Positions 14,616 to 21,402 of a stretch of 24,267 bases of DNA are shown piece after piece. The first letter of the stretch is position 1, and each line of letters begins with the position of its first letter. The DNA comes from a bacterium. GTDB taxonomy: Bacteria > Patescibacteriota > Minisyncoccia > Minisyncoccales > CG1-02-41-26. The stretch spans positions 1 through 24,267 of the forward strand of contig JAGYMG010000003.1 in NCBI GenBank assembly GCA_018400675.1. Direction: 5' to 3'. A program made the position numbers and the translations under genes. The notes under the pieces are model-generated. The model saw only the letters and a program-made list of their open reading frames with translations, made no database searches and was not told the DNA's origin.

Positions 14616-16694
14616 TCACTGCCTTACTGTCCATTCAAGATTTTCTTCTAAAGCCCTGATTATTTTCTTGTGCACCTCTGTAATTTCTTTAGAGGATAAT
14701 GTTTTTTGGGACGATTGATAGATTATATGGAAAGCAAGGTTTTTTCTCCCCTGGGATATCTTATCGCCTTGATAAATATCAAAGAGATCAACATCTTGGA
14801 CTAATACCCCGCCGGCCCTGTTAATCACATTAAGCACCTCCACTACTTTTGTTCCCTGAGGGACTAAAACGGCTAAATCTCTAACAGCTGCCGGATGGAA
14901 GGAAACGGCTTGGTATAGTTGTTCTTCAGAAGCAAGCTGAGCTAATCTACCAAAATCAATCTCAAAAAGAAATACTTTCGGTTCTATAGCAAAATCATTT
15001 CCTAATCTTGGATGAACCTGACCCAAGAAACCAATCCTCCTGTCAGCTATTTTAATCTCAGCCGTTTTCCCGGGATGCCAAAACCATTTTTTTGAATTTT
15101 TAGGCTCTGCTTTATATTCATCATACCAAACCTCACTTATTCCTAAGCCGTTAAAGAGACTATCTAGAACACCTTTTAGCCTATAGAAGCCGTCATCTTT
15201 CATATCCCTGGCTGTTATAAGCCCGCTGAGCATTATTTGCTCCATGCGCTGAGGGTCAATTTTTTTCTGATTAACTCTCTGGAATATCTTACCTAATTCA
15301 AATATCTTCAATTCCTTAAAATGCTTTAGGTTATCACGGGTATTTTTGAGAAGATTGGGTATCAGGCTGGGCCTTAAATACTTGTTAAAAGAGCTAACCG
15401 GGTTGGCTACTGCTAACAATGACTCTGGAGGCCAACCACAGAGAGAACGATCATCCTCTGATATAAATGAATAATTATAGACTTCACTAAAATTCTTTTC
15501 CCTCAAGAGATATTTTACTTTTTTCTCCCAGAATAGACTCTCATTACGTTCCGGCGGAATCAAGACTGTTTTAGGCAGCAGAGCAGGCATACGCTGATAG
15601 CCAAAAATCCTGCCTACTTCTTCTATAAGATCTTCCTGGATAACAAGGTCTAACCGCCTCTTGGGCACAGTAACTATTATACTGTTTTTCTTCTTTTCTT
15701 GAGAGATAAAGCAACCCAAGCTGGTTAATATTTTTAAGACTTCTTTCTTTTTAAAGGGATAGCCTAAAAGGCTTTTTAGATAATCCAGATTTAAATTAAT
15801 TTTTCTTGTTTTTTGTTTTTGAGGATAGTAATCGATTAATCCTTTACTTGCTTTTCCTCCAGCTGTCATTTTAATTAAATAGCTTAATCTTTTTTCAGCA
15901 AAATCAATCAGCTCAGGGCTAATACCGTTCTCAAAACGCCAGGAAGCATCAGTCCTGAGCTTTAATTTTTTTGAAGCTTTCCGGATAAGAGGCGCATTAA
16001 AGTTAGCCATCTCCACTGCTATATTCTTTGTTTTTTTAGTAATCATCCCCCGTTCACCTCCCTTAATACCAGCAAGGCCCAAGCCTCCCTGACTATCAGT
16101 GATTAAAAGCATATCCGGGTCTAATGTATATACCTGCCCAGCAAGGGTTTTAATCTTTTCTCCTCTTTTAGCCCGTCGAATAGTTATTTCTTCGCTGAGC
16201 TCATCAAGATCAAAAGCATGCATAGGCTGGCCAGTTTCCAGCATAAGATAATTGGTTGTATCAACAATATTATTAATGGGCTGGAGACCGCAGGCTTCAA
16301 GCCGTTTTCTCATCCAGAGAGGAGAATCTTTAATCTCTAGATCAAAAAACAACTTAAGGCTATAACGAGAACAATCCTCTTTATTGCTTACTTTTATTTT
16401 CAACTGCTTGGCTTTCTTCACCTTCTTGCTGCTCCCTTGCTCAAGTGGCGGTAGCCGCAATTTTGACTTGGTTAAAAGAGCAATTTCTCGAGCAATGCCT
16501 AGGTGACTGAGACAGTCGCTAGCTCGATTGGGTAGGATATCAATATCTAAGATCCAATCGCTTCCTTTTTTTTCAGCTGATTCTACTTCAAAACTATGCA
16601 TAGTTAGGAGCTCAGCCACTGTTTTAGGATCCAAATCTCGTTTATTTAAATAATCCTTTAGCCAACTAAAAGACGTTTTCATAAAAATTAGCAA
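14616..16694 (-). CDS. pheT: Phenylalanyl-tRNA synthetase beta subunit, EMAP-less
   Basis: Beta subunit of the PheRS heterotetramer. The N-terminal F-S-W-L-K-D-Y-L start, a B3/4 editing domain at about 108-282, B5 at about 297-365, a catalytic-like core, and a C-terminal FDX-ACB anticodon domain at about 598-692 are all visible. The EMAP-II-like tRNA-binding domain, usually at about 40-150, is missing: the sequence passes from E-V-E-S-A-E straight to D-I-L-P-N-R, so the protein has 692 residues rather than about 800. The start is chosen as TTG at 16694, because GAGAGGA lies nine bases upstream; ATG at 16682 is closer to family alignments but has 21 bases of spacing. It ends in TGA. No pheS is adjacent. 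Confidence 0.93.
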   Translation of the reverse strand: MLIFMKTSFSWLKDYLNKRDLDPKTVAELLTMHSFEVESAEKKGSDWILDIDILPNRASDCLSHLGIAREIALLTKSKLRLPPLEQGSSKKVKKAKQLKIKVSNKEDCSRYSLKLFFDLEIKDSPLWMRKRLEACGLQPINNIVDTTNYLMLETGQPMHAFDLDELSEEITIRRAKRGEKIKTLAGQVYTLDPDMLLITDSQGGLGLAGIKGGERGMITKKTKNIAVEMANFNAPLIRKASKKLKLRTDASWRFENGISPELIDFAEKRLSYLIKMTAGGKASKGLIDYYPQKQKTRKINLNLDYLKSLLGYPFKKKEVLKILTSLGCFISQEKKKNSIIVTVPKRRLDLVIQEDLIEEVGRIFGYQRMPALLPKTVLIPPERNESLFWEKKVKYLLREKNFSEVYNYSFISEDDRSLCGWPPESLLAVANPVSSFNKYLRPSLIPNLLKNTRDNLKHFKELKIFELGKIFQRVNQKKIDPQRMEQIMLSGLITARDMKDDGFYRLKGVLDSLFNGLGISEVWYDEYKAEPKNSKKWFWHPGKTAEIKIADRRIGFLGQVHPRLGNDFAIEPKVFLFEIDFGRLAQLASEEQLYQAVSFHPAAVRDLAVLVPQGTKVVEVLNVINRAGGVLVQDVDLFDIYQGDKISQGRKNLAFHIIYQSSQKTLSSKEITEVHKKIIRALEENLEWTVRQ

Positions 16695-16703
16695 ATTAAA
16701 AAA

Positions 16704-16710
16704 TCCTCTC
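16704..16710 (-). promoter_or_regulatory. Shine-Dalgarno deciding the pheT start
   Basis: GAGAGGA on the minus strand lies nine bases before TTG (16694) and 21 before ATG (16682). The spacing favours the TTG start, giving four extra residues (M-L-I-F). Confidence 0.5.
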
Positions 16711-16717
16711 TATTTCT

Positions 16718-16746
16718 ATTTTACCCTAATTAAGAGTTAAATTCAA
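16718..16746 (-). promoter_or_regulatory. Promoter for pheT-gyrB
   Basis: TTGAAT (16746-16741), 17 bases, TAAAAT (16723-16718) on the minus strand; expected initiation near 16711, about 17 bases before the TTG start. It sits between the terminator of the upstream DUF218-like gene and pheT. Confidence 0.7.
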
Positions 16747-16769
16747 CCAAACTTCTTTTATCAAAAAGT

Positions 16770-16804
16770 AAAAAACCTCTTACCAATATAATTGATAAGA
16801 GGTT
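16770..16804 (-). terminator. Intrinsic terminator of the DUF218-like gene
   Basis: On the minus strand a nine-base stem (AACCTCTTA with TAAGAGGTT), one mismatch and four more pairs enclose a three-base loop, followed by a T-run ending at 16770. It begins six bases after the gene's stop codon. Confidence 0.85.
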
Positions 16805-16809
16805 AAAAT

Positions 16810-17286
16810 TTATCCTCTTTTTCCTAAGATTTTCATACGAATTCCATAAAAAATTAGGAAGAGAGGATTCCTTGTCCACCACTGTAACGAGTTTTTGCAA
16901 AATCCAATCTGCTTAATCTTTTCTTCAACAACTTCAAAGCCCTGCTGCCTTGCAATTTCTTGACAGGCAGCTAAGTGTAAGAAAGGGTTAGCAACAACAA
17001 TTACCTTCTTTATCTCTTGTGCTTTAAAAACCGAGGTTGCTGCTACCATAACCATATTACTATCAAGATAAAGCCCGTATTTTTGAATAACTATATGTTC
17101 TAGATCCAATCCAAGATATTTCAAGGCCTTAGCAATCTCCCACTGAGCAACCACAACTACCTTATTTCCAATATGAACCTGCTCCGACAATATTCTTATT
17201 ATTTCTTCAGCCAACCTTGCATTGCAAGAATTGGGTTCTATGTTAGTCAGGCCAAAAGAGAAACCTACTATTCCTATCTTTTCCAA
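16810..17286 (-). CDS. DUF218/YdcF-like protein, probable
   Basis: A 158-residue protein with a Rossmann-like alternation: a first strand I-G-I-V-G-F near 4-9, a strand K-V-V-V-V-A at 42-47, an L-D-S-N segment near 74-77, and a strand K-V-I-V-V-A-N followed by H-L-A-A-C. The order, with a loop Ser-Asn then a Val-rich strand and a helix ending in G-F-E-V-V, resembles the DUF218 (SanA/YdcF) family, whose members are linked to envelope functions; the match is by pattern only. There is no signal peptide; a hydrophobic stretch lies near the C-terminus (N-P-L-F-L-I-F-Y). The start is TTG with AGAAAGGAAG eight bases upstream. It is a single-gene unit with its own promoter and terminator. Confidence 0.7.
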   Translation of the reverse strand: MEKIGIVGFSFGLTNIEPNSCNARLAEEIIRILSEQVHIGNKVVVVAQWEIAKALKYLGLDLEHIVIQKYGLYLDSNMVMVAATSVFKAQEIKKVIVVANPFLHLAACQEIARQQGFEVVEEKIKQIGFCKNSLQWWTRNPLFLIFYGIRMKILGKRG

Positions 17287-17294
17287 TCAAAACA

Positions 17295-17304
17295 CTTCCT
17301 TTCT
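17295..17304 (-). promoter_or_regulatory. Shine-Dalgarno supporting the TTG start at 17286
   Basis: AGAAAGGAAG on the minus strand ends eight bases before TTG. No ATG lies near the same spacing, so the TTG start is well supported. Confidence 0.6.
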
Positions 17305-17344
17305 TTTGAATTTTTATTTTAATGTTCTTCAACGCAATACTAAA

Positions 17345-17373
17345 ATAATAAAACATAATTATAAAAATGTCAA
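17345..17373 (-). promoter_or_regulatory. Near-consensus promoter for the DUF218-like gene
   Basis: TTGACA (17373-17368), 17 bases, TATTAT (17350-17345) on the minus strand. Initiation is expected near 17338, giving a leader of about 50 bases. Confidence 0.8.
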
Positions 17374-17400
17374 TGAGGGAGAAAGACAACTTCTAATAAT

Positions 17401-17431
17401 AAAAAATGACGAATAAGGCATTCGTCATTTT
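17401..17431 (-). terminator. Intrinsic terminator of the 51-residue gene
   Basis: A perfect 12-base inverted repeat (17403-17414 with 17420-17431) around a five-base loop; on the minus strand it ends in a run of six T (17406-17401). It lies 20 bases after the small gene's stop codon. The A/T-rich arms would let it work in both directions. Confidence 0.85.
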
Positions 17432-17450
17432 AGTGATAGTATTAAAACTC

Positions 17451-17606
17451 TTAGTTATTTATACTCATGAGTTCCAAAGAACCAGTTATAATCCGATCTA
17501 ACTCAAAGCTCTTTGCTATTATAAAGCCAGTTACTAGTATAGACAAAACAAGAATAAGGAAAATAGCTTTGACGGTGGAGATTTTTCTATTTAATTTTTG
17601 AAACAT
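17451..17606 (-). CDS. Small single-helix membrane protein, 51 residues, unknown
   Basis: An ATG-to-TAA frame of 51 codons. The N-terminus is basic (M-F-Q-K-L-N-R-K), followed by a hydrophobic helix at about 14-31 rich in Ile, Leu and Val, then a short polar tail of about 20 residues ending in I-N-N. The positive-inside rule predicts a cytoplasmic N-terminus and an outside tail. It is bounded by a plausible extended -10 promoter upstream and a strong terminator 20 bases downstream, which supports expression as a separate unit. It lacks a Shine-Dalgarno. I recognise no family; an uncleaved signal anchor or a small regulatory membrane peptide would fit. Chance occurrence of a frame this short is possible. 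Confidence 0.5.
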   Translation of the reverse strand: MFQKLNRKISTVKAIFLILVLSILVTGFIIAKSFELDRIITGSLELMSINN

Positions 17607-17628
17607 ATTTTTAATTAGTTATTATTTA

Positions 17629-17637
17629 GTTATAACA
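17629..17637 (-). promoter_or_regulatory. Possible extended -10 promoter for the 51-residue gene
   Basis: TG-T-TATAAC on the minus strand (17637-17629), a five-of-six -10 with the TG extension. Initiation near 17622 would leave a leader of about 16 bases. The -35 is poor. Confidence 0.4.
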
Positions 17638-17670
17638 ATAACTTTAAAAAATAAAAGCGCGGCAAGGCCT

Positions 17671-17697
17671 AAAAGAAAAACGCTGAACAAGCGTTTT
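17671..17697 (-). terminator. Intrinsic terminator of the tRNA cluster
   Basis: An eight-base stem (AAAACGCT with AGCGTTTT, 17690-17697 with 17677-17684) around a five-base loop, followed on the minus strand by TCTTTT. It starts three bases after the 3' end of tRNA-Asp. Confidence 0.75.
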
Positions 17698-17700
17698 AAG

Positions 17701-17775
17701 CGCAGCCGATCGGACTTGAACCGACAACCTTCCGCGTGACAGGCGGATGCTCTAACCAAATTGAGCTACGACTGC
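17701..17775 (-). tRNA. tRNA-Asp(GTC)
   Basis: A full cloverleaf of 75 bases. The seven-pair acceptor has one G-T wobble, D-stem GCTC/GAGC, anticodon stem TCCGC/GCGGA with loop CTGTCAC (anticodon GTC), and T-arm GTCGG/CCGAT with TTCAAGT. Discriminator G73 agrees with aspartate identity. The 3' CCA is not encoded. It is the last of three tRNAs in the cluster, three bases after tRNA-Met. Confidence 0.95.
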
Positions 17776-17778
17776 ATA

Positions 17779-17852
17779 TGCCAACGGCGGGACTCGAACC
17801 TGCAACCTCTTGCTTATGATGCAATTGCTCTAACCAATTGAGCTACGTTGGC
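17779..17852 (-). tRNA. tRNA-Met(CAT), elongator
   Basis: A 74-base cloverleaf with a perfect seven-pair acceptor GCCAACG/CGTTGGC, anticodon loop ATCATAA (CAT) and discriminator A73. The T-stem GCAGG/CCCGC has an A51-C63 mismatch that E. coli elongator tRNA-Met also carries, and the D-arm matches that tRNA closely. I therefore prefer elongator Met over tRNA-Ile2(CAT). The anticodon stem has an A27-G43 mismatch. No CCA is encoded. Confidence 0.85.
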
Positions 17853-17861
17853 TAATTATTG

Positions 17862-17932
17862 TCGCGGGGGTCCGAATTGCACGGACGTCTCGGGGTTATG
17901 GGCCCCGCAAGGTACTTCTCCTCCACCCCGCT
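17862..17932 (-). tRNA. Initiator tRNA-fMet(CAT), divergent
   Basis: A 71-base cloverleaf with all stems intact: acceptor GCGGGG/CCCCGC below an unpaired A1-G72, D-stem GAGG/CCTT, anticodon stem CGGGG/CCCCG, T-stem GTCCG/CGGAC. Initiator hallmarks are the 1-72 mismatch and three consecutive G-C pairs (29-31 with 39-41); acceptor and anticodon regions otherwise resemble E. coli tRNA-fMet. Departures are position 33 C instead of U (loop CCCATAA), a seven-base D-loop AGAAGTA with one G in place of the usual GG, a T-loop TGCAATT with G at 55, and a four-base variable loop. No CCA is encoded. It is first in the tRNA cluster. Confidence 0.85.
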
Positions 17933-17939
17933 GTCGTTC

Positions 17940-17968
17940 ATACTACAACAAAAAAGAAAATAAGACAA
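17940..17968 (-). promoter_or_regulatory. Probable promoter of the tRNA cluster
   Basis: TTGTCT (17968-17963), 17 bases, TAGTAT (17945-17940) on the minus strand; four of six matches in each box. The predicted start (about 17933-17932) coincides with the 5' end of tRNA-fMet. A short hairpin (17970-17984) followed by a T-rich stretch just upstream may end the frr-to-membrane-protein unit. Confidence 0.5.
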
Positions 17969-17990
17969 GGGTGGCAAAAGCACCAAAAAG

Positions 17991-18533
17991 CTACAGGACT
18001 TCCAGCTCTTTAAAGGTTTCTTCAAACACCCTTAAATATTCTTGAGCTTCTTCTTTAGTAAGATTGTAATTGGGGTCCTGGGCAATGTCTTGATAGACTG
18101 TGAGAATCTTATTAATTTCCTTTAAATAAGAAAACGTATTTTCGTCGAGATGACTTAATTTGTCAGTTAAAGCCTCTTCTACATAACCTAGTTTTTCTAA
18201 AACTTCATTAAGCATTTTCACTGATTCTACCAAGGCTAACTTATACTCAGTTATACTCTCTTTCTCTAGTCTCTTTTTTGTCGCCTGCCATTTCTTAAGA
18301 TAAACACCCTTGCCATAGTCCTTCCAATTAGCCCAATCTTTTCTGTTTTCAAAAATAAGATGCTGGAGATAGCTACTGCGCCGGGCATAATAAACAATTA
18401 AGTATAAAAAGATTAACGATACTAGGATGAACAATATTTTAATAATAATCAGTTTCCCCTGGAATTGAGGAGAAACCATCCATTGAAAAAGAGAGTTCAT
18501 ATCGTTAATAAATTCAACAAATTCTCCATTCAT
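17991..18533 (-). CDS. Single-pass membrane protein with helical cytosolic domain, unknown
   Basis: A 180-residue protein. After about 27 polar N-terminal residues, one membrane helix spans about 28-48, followed by Y-A-R-R and a long soluble helical region. The C-terminal half (about 93-180) has the pattern A-L-V-E-S-V-K-M-L-N-E-V-L-x-x-L-G-Y and, near the end, a D-P-N-Y-N-L-T-K-E-E-A segment. From memory this resembles a membrane-anchored family common in CPR genomes that carries a conserved H-K-V-R-N-x-x-A-H stretch before D-P-x-x-x-L-T; here the corresponding stretch reads V-Y-Q-D-I-A-Q, so the Arg and His are lost. Function is unknown. It is the last gene of the frr unit, 12 bases after gatA. 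Confidence 0.75.
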   Translation of the reverse strand: MNGEFVEFINDMNSLFQWMVSPQFQGKLIIIKILFILVSLIFLYLIVYYARRSSYLQHLIFENRKDWANWKDYGKGVYLKKWQATKKRLEKESITEYKLALVESVKMLNEVLEKLGYVEEALTDKLSHLDENTFSYLKEINKILTVYQDIAQDPNYNLTKEEAQEYLRVFEETFKELEVL

Positions 18534-18545
18534 ATTATAAAATAA

Positions 18546-19979
18546 TTATTTATCAGTTGTCAGTTGTTCTAAGAAAGAAGCAAGTTTAAATATACCCTTT
18601 TCCTGGAATCTGTCGCCTATTATCTGAATACCTACCGGCAAGCCGTTTGCTCTTCCTGCCGGCATTGAGAGAGAAGGCAAACCGGCTAAATTAATAGAGA
18701 CTGTAAAGATATCCGCCAAATACATAGAAAGGGCATTATCTGTTTTTTCTCCAATCTTAAAAGCTAAGAAAGGAGAAGTAGGCGCTAAAATAAAATCAAC
18801 CTGCTGAAAGGCTTTTTCAAAATCTTGCCTGATAAGAGTTCTTACCTTTTGAGCTTTCAAGTAATAGGCGTCATAATAGCCGCTGGAGAGAGCATAACTG
18901 CCGATCATAATTCTTCTTTTTACTTCCTCACCAAAACATTCTCCCCGTGTCTTAAAATAAAGGTCTTTTAATGTTAGAGCTTCGTTTTTAGGGTCGCTAA
19001 GACCGTATCTTGTTCCGTCATAACGAGCCAGATTAGCACTTGCCTCAGAAGCACTAATCAAAACATAGCTGGCTAAAGCATATTTGGTATGGGGTAAGCT
19101 TATTTCCTCAATACTAGCCAGACTGCCCTCAACCTTATGAATAAACTGCTTAACGTTTTTTTCTACCGCTTTCTCCATCCCTTCCACAAAATATTCCTTA
19201 GGAACGCCTATCCTTATCTCGGAAGGTTTTTTTATTTTTTTCTCTTGGGGAATTGTCAGCGATGTAGCATCGTTGCTGTCTTTCCCCTTAATAGCTTCAA
19301 AAATAATTTCAGCGTCTGCTACTGTTTTTGCTAAGGGTCCTATCTGGTCAAAAGAAGAAGCAAAAGCAATCAGACCATGTCGGGAAACAGCCCCATAGCT
19401 CGGCTTCATGCCAACTACTCCGCAAAGACTGGCCGGCTGCCTTATTGAACCGCCGGTATCTGAGCCTAAAGCACCCAAGCATTGATCAGCTTTAACAGCA
19501 GCTGCTGATCCGCCAGAACTACCACCAGCTACCCGGCTAGTATCATTAGGATTACGGGTTGTCTGAAAGCCAGAATTCTCAGTAGACGAGCCCATAGCAA
19601 ATTCGTCTAAATTAGTTTTGCCCAAAAAAACAGTCTCCTCTTTTTTTAACTTCCTAATAACCGTCGCATCATAACTAGCCCGATAATTCGCTAATATTTG
19701 AGAGGCAGCCGTACATTGTTCTCCCTCAATAAGAATATTGTCCTTAATAGCCAAAGGGATTCCTGCTAAAGGGCCTATTCTTTCCTTGGCTTTTATTTTA
19801 TCGTCCACCTGCTTAGCTTGCGAAAGAGCTTGTTCCTCGAAAACGTCTAAAAAAGCACCTATCTCTTTATCGCTTGCTGCTATTTTTTCCAAACAAGATT
19901 GGGTCAATTCTAAAGCAGAAATTTCCCGGGCTAATAATTTTTCTCGAGCTGCTTTTATTGTTAACTGAGAAAGTTCCAT
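18546..19979 (-). CDS. gatA: Aspartyl/glutamyl-tRNA(Asn/Gln) amidotransferase subunit A
   Basis: Amidase subunit of GatCAB; it releases ammonia from glutamine for transamidation. The Ser-cisSer-Lys catalytic triad is K79 (A-I-K-D-N), S154 (G-G-S-S-G-G-S) and S178 (D-T-G-G-S-I-R), the same numbering as in characterised GatA proteins. Its length of 477 is standard. It follows gatC by eight bases and precedes the membrane protein by 12. The tRNA-binding partner gatB is encoded about 9 kb away in another unit. Confidence 0.97.
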   Translation of the reverse strand: MELSQLTIKAAREKLLAREISALELTQSCLEKIAASDKEIGAFLDVFEEQALSQAKQVDDKIKAKERIGPLAGIPLAIKDNILIEGEQCTAASQILANYRASYDATVIRKLKKEETVFLGKTNLDEFAMGSSTENSGFQTTRNPNDTSRVAGGSSGGSAAAVKADQCLGALGSDTGGSIRQPASLCGVVGMKPSYGAVSRHGLIAFASSFDQIGPLAKTVADAEIIFEAIKGKDSNDATSLTIPQEKKIKKPSEIRIGVPKEYFVEGMEKAVEKNVKQFIHKVEGSLASIEEISLPHTKYALASYVLISASEASANLARYDGTRYGLSDPKNEALTLKDLYFKTRGECFGEEVKRRIMIGSYALSSGYYDAYYLKAQKVRTLIRQDFEKAFQQVDFILAPTSPFLAFKIGEKTDNALSMYLADIFTVSINLAGLPSLSMPAGRANGLPVGIQIIGDRFQEKGIFKLASFLEQLTTDK

Positions 19980-19987
19980 AAAAATAA

Positions 19988-20287
19988 TTAGATCACTTTC
20001 TTAACTTTCAAAAAGCCTTTTTCCTGACAAGGAGCTGCATCTTTTAAAACCTCTTTTTTATTCTTTTCCTTTTGGGTTTTGTCTTCTCTAGTCGTTTCTA
20101 ATAAAGAGAGTCTTTTTTCTTCTTTGGAATAGAAGGCAGGCCTTACCTCGGTGACATCAACCTCTTTGAGGCTATTGAAATAATCCAAAATAAGGGAAAG
20201 TTCTTTTCCCATTTTTTTGAGTTCGTTCTCGCTTAGCTCTAAGTGAGCCAGTTGAGCTATGTGTTTTATGTCTTCTTCTGAAATCAT
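19988..20287 (-). CDS. gatC: Aspartyl/glutamyl-tRNA(Asn/Gln) amidotransferase subunit C
   Basis: Small subunit that stabilises GatA on GatB. The N-terminal helix D-I-K-H-I-A-Q-L-A-H-L-E-L and the L-D-Y-F-N-S-L-K-E-V-D-V segment are the family signature. I start at ATG 20287 (M-I-S-E-E-D), which gives 99 residues, the usual size, and a 10-base gap from mreB. A GTG at 20323 would add 12 residues and overlap mreB by 26 bases, without a better ribosome binding site. The C-terminus is Lys-rich. Confidence 0.92.
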   Translation of the reverse strand: MISEEDIKHIAQLAHLELSENELKKMGKELSLILDYFNSLKEVDVTEVRPAFYSKEEKRLSLLETTREDKTQKEKNKKEVLKDAAPCQEKGFLKVKKVI

Positions 20288-20297
20288 CTCTTCAAAA

Positions 20298-21395
20298 TTA
20301 TTTCGGTGGCTCCTGATAGCCACTCCGGGTTAATATTTCTTTTAGAGAGTCTATGTTCTCTAAAATAACACCCCCTCCTCTGACCACAGCTGTTAAAGGA
20401 TCTTCAATGGTTCTAACCGGTATCTTTGTCTCTTTGGTAATAAGAGAACCCAGTCCCTGGATAAGAGAACCACCGCCAGAAAGAAAAATGCCGTCTTCCA
20501 TAATATCAGCTAATAATTCTGGTGGCGTCTCTTCAATAACTGAACGAATCCCCTGAATAATTTGGCTGATTGACTTATCGATGGCTTTTTGGATATCTTC
20601 AGAATTAACAGTAATTTCTTCCGGCAAACCAGTAATAAGATTCCTGCCTCTTATTGGTGCTTCTCTTTTCTTATCGCCAGGCGAGACTTGACCAATATTA
20701 ACTTTAATCTTCTCAGCTGTTCTCTCCCCAATAAGCAGCTTATATTTTTGCTGAATATACTTTGTTATGTCCTCGTCTAATTTATCACCTCCTGCCTTCA
20801 GACTGCGGGAAGCAACTATCCCTCCCATTGAGATAACAGCTATCTCAGCTGTGCCACCCCCAATATCAATAATAAAATTACCCTTGGCCTCTTTAATGGG
20901 CATCCGGGCACCAATAGCCGAAGCCACGGGTTCTTCTATTAGAAAAACCTCTCGGGCCCCAGCGCTCTTGGCTGCATCAGAAACAGCCTTACGCTCTACT
21001 TCGGTTGTTCCACAAGGAATACCGATAATTATCCGAGGCGAAAACAAGGGTAGCAAACGACGCTGGTGGGCTTTTTCAATAAAGTACTTTAGCATCTGTT
21101 CGGTAACTTCAAAATCAGAAACCACGCCTCGCACCAATGGCCGCACTGCCTGAATATGGGCTGGTGTCCGCCCGACCATATCCTGTGCCTCTCGACCAAT
21201 AGCTAAGATCTGGCCTGTCTTAGTATTCAAAGCAACTACCGAAGGCTCATTAATAATAATTCCCCGCCCCCTAACATACACTAAAGAATTAACTGTGCCT
21301 AAATCAATAGCAATATCCTCAGAAATATTCTTTATAAGATTGCCTATCAAGGACGATTTACCTGTATTTAACTTTTTCTTTGGCTTTATTTTCAT
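20298..21395 (-). CDS. mreB: Rod shape-determining protein MreB
   Basis: Bacterial actin that forms membrane-bound filaments guiding wall synthesis. Phosphate motifs are I-D-L-G-T (D31) and I-D-I-G-G-G-T (D177-T182), with the connecting E-E-P-V-A-S-A-I-G segment and a C-terminal S-G-G-G-S loop. Residues 1-28 are an N-terminal extension with a Lys cluster and a segment S-S-L-I-G-N-L-I-K-N-I that looks like an amphipathic membrane anchor. Its length is 365. It lies between proS and gatC, seven and ten bases away. No mreC, mreD or rodA is next to it, unlike the classical cluster. A rod-shaped or elongating cell is implied. Confidence 0.96.
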   Translation of the reverse strand: MKIKPKKKLNTGKSSLIGNLIKNISEDIAIDLGTVNSLVYVRGRGIIINEPSVVALNTKTGQILAIGREAQDMVGRTPAHIQAVRPLVRGVVSDFEVTEQMLKYFIEKAHQRRLLPLFSPRIIIGIPCGTTEVERKAVSDAAKSAGAREVFLIEEPVASAIGARMPIKEAKGNFIIDIGGGTAEIAVISMGGIVASRSLKAGGDKLDEDITKYIQQKYKLLIGERTAEKIKVNIGQVSPGDKKREAPIRGRNLITGLPEEITVNSEDIQKAIDKSISQIIQGIRSVIEETPPELLADIMEDGIFLSGGGSLIQGLGSLITKETKIPVRTIEDPLTAVVRGGGVILENIDSLKEILTRSGYQEPPK

Positions 21396-21402
21396 TGTCC
21401 TA

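Noticed and set aside
14616..14618. TGA recoding as in Absconditabacteria/Gracilibacteria
   Set aside because: pheT ends at TGA exactly where the FDX-ACB domain ends, and the other genes end in TAA or TAG; the standard bacterial code fits.
17779..17852. Reading this CAT tRNA as tRNA-Ile2 (lysidine-modified)
   Set aside because: The T-stem with its A51-C63 mismatch and the D-arm match elongator tRNA-Met better; a search for tilS targets across the genome would settle it.
17848..18045. Plus-strand frame across tRNA-fMet
   Set aside because: It reads through the antisense of a structured tRNA and its promoter; no family similarity.
20767..21153. 128-codon plus-strand frame opposite mreB
   Set aside because: It is antisense to a fully conserved mreB, has no ribosome binding site, and its product is low-complexity Ser/Pro/Ile; it is a codon shadow.
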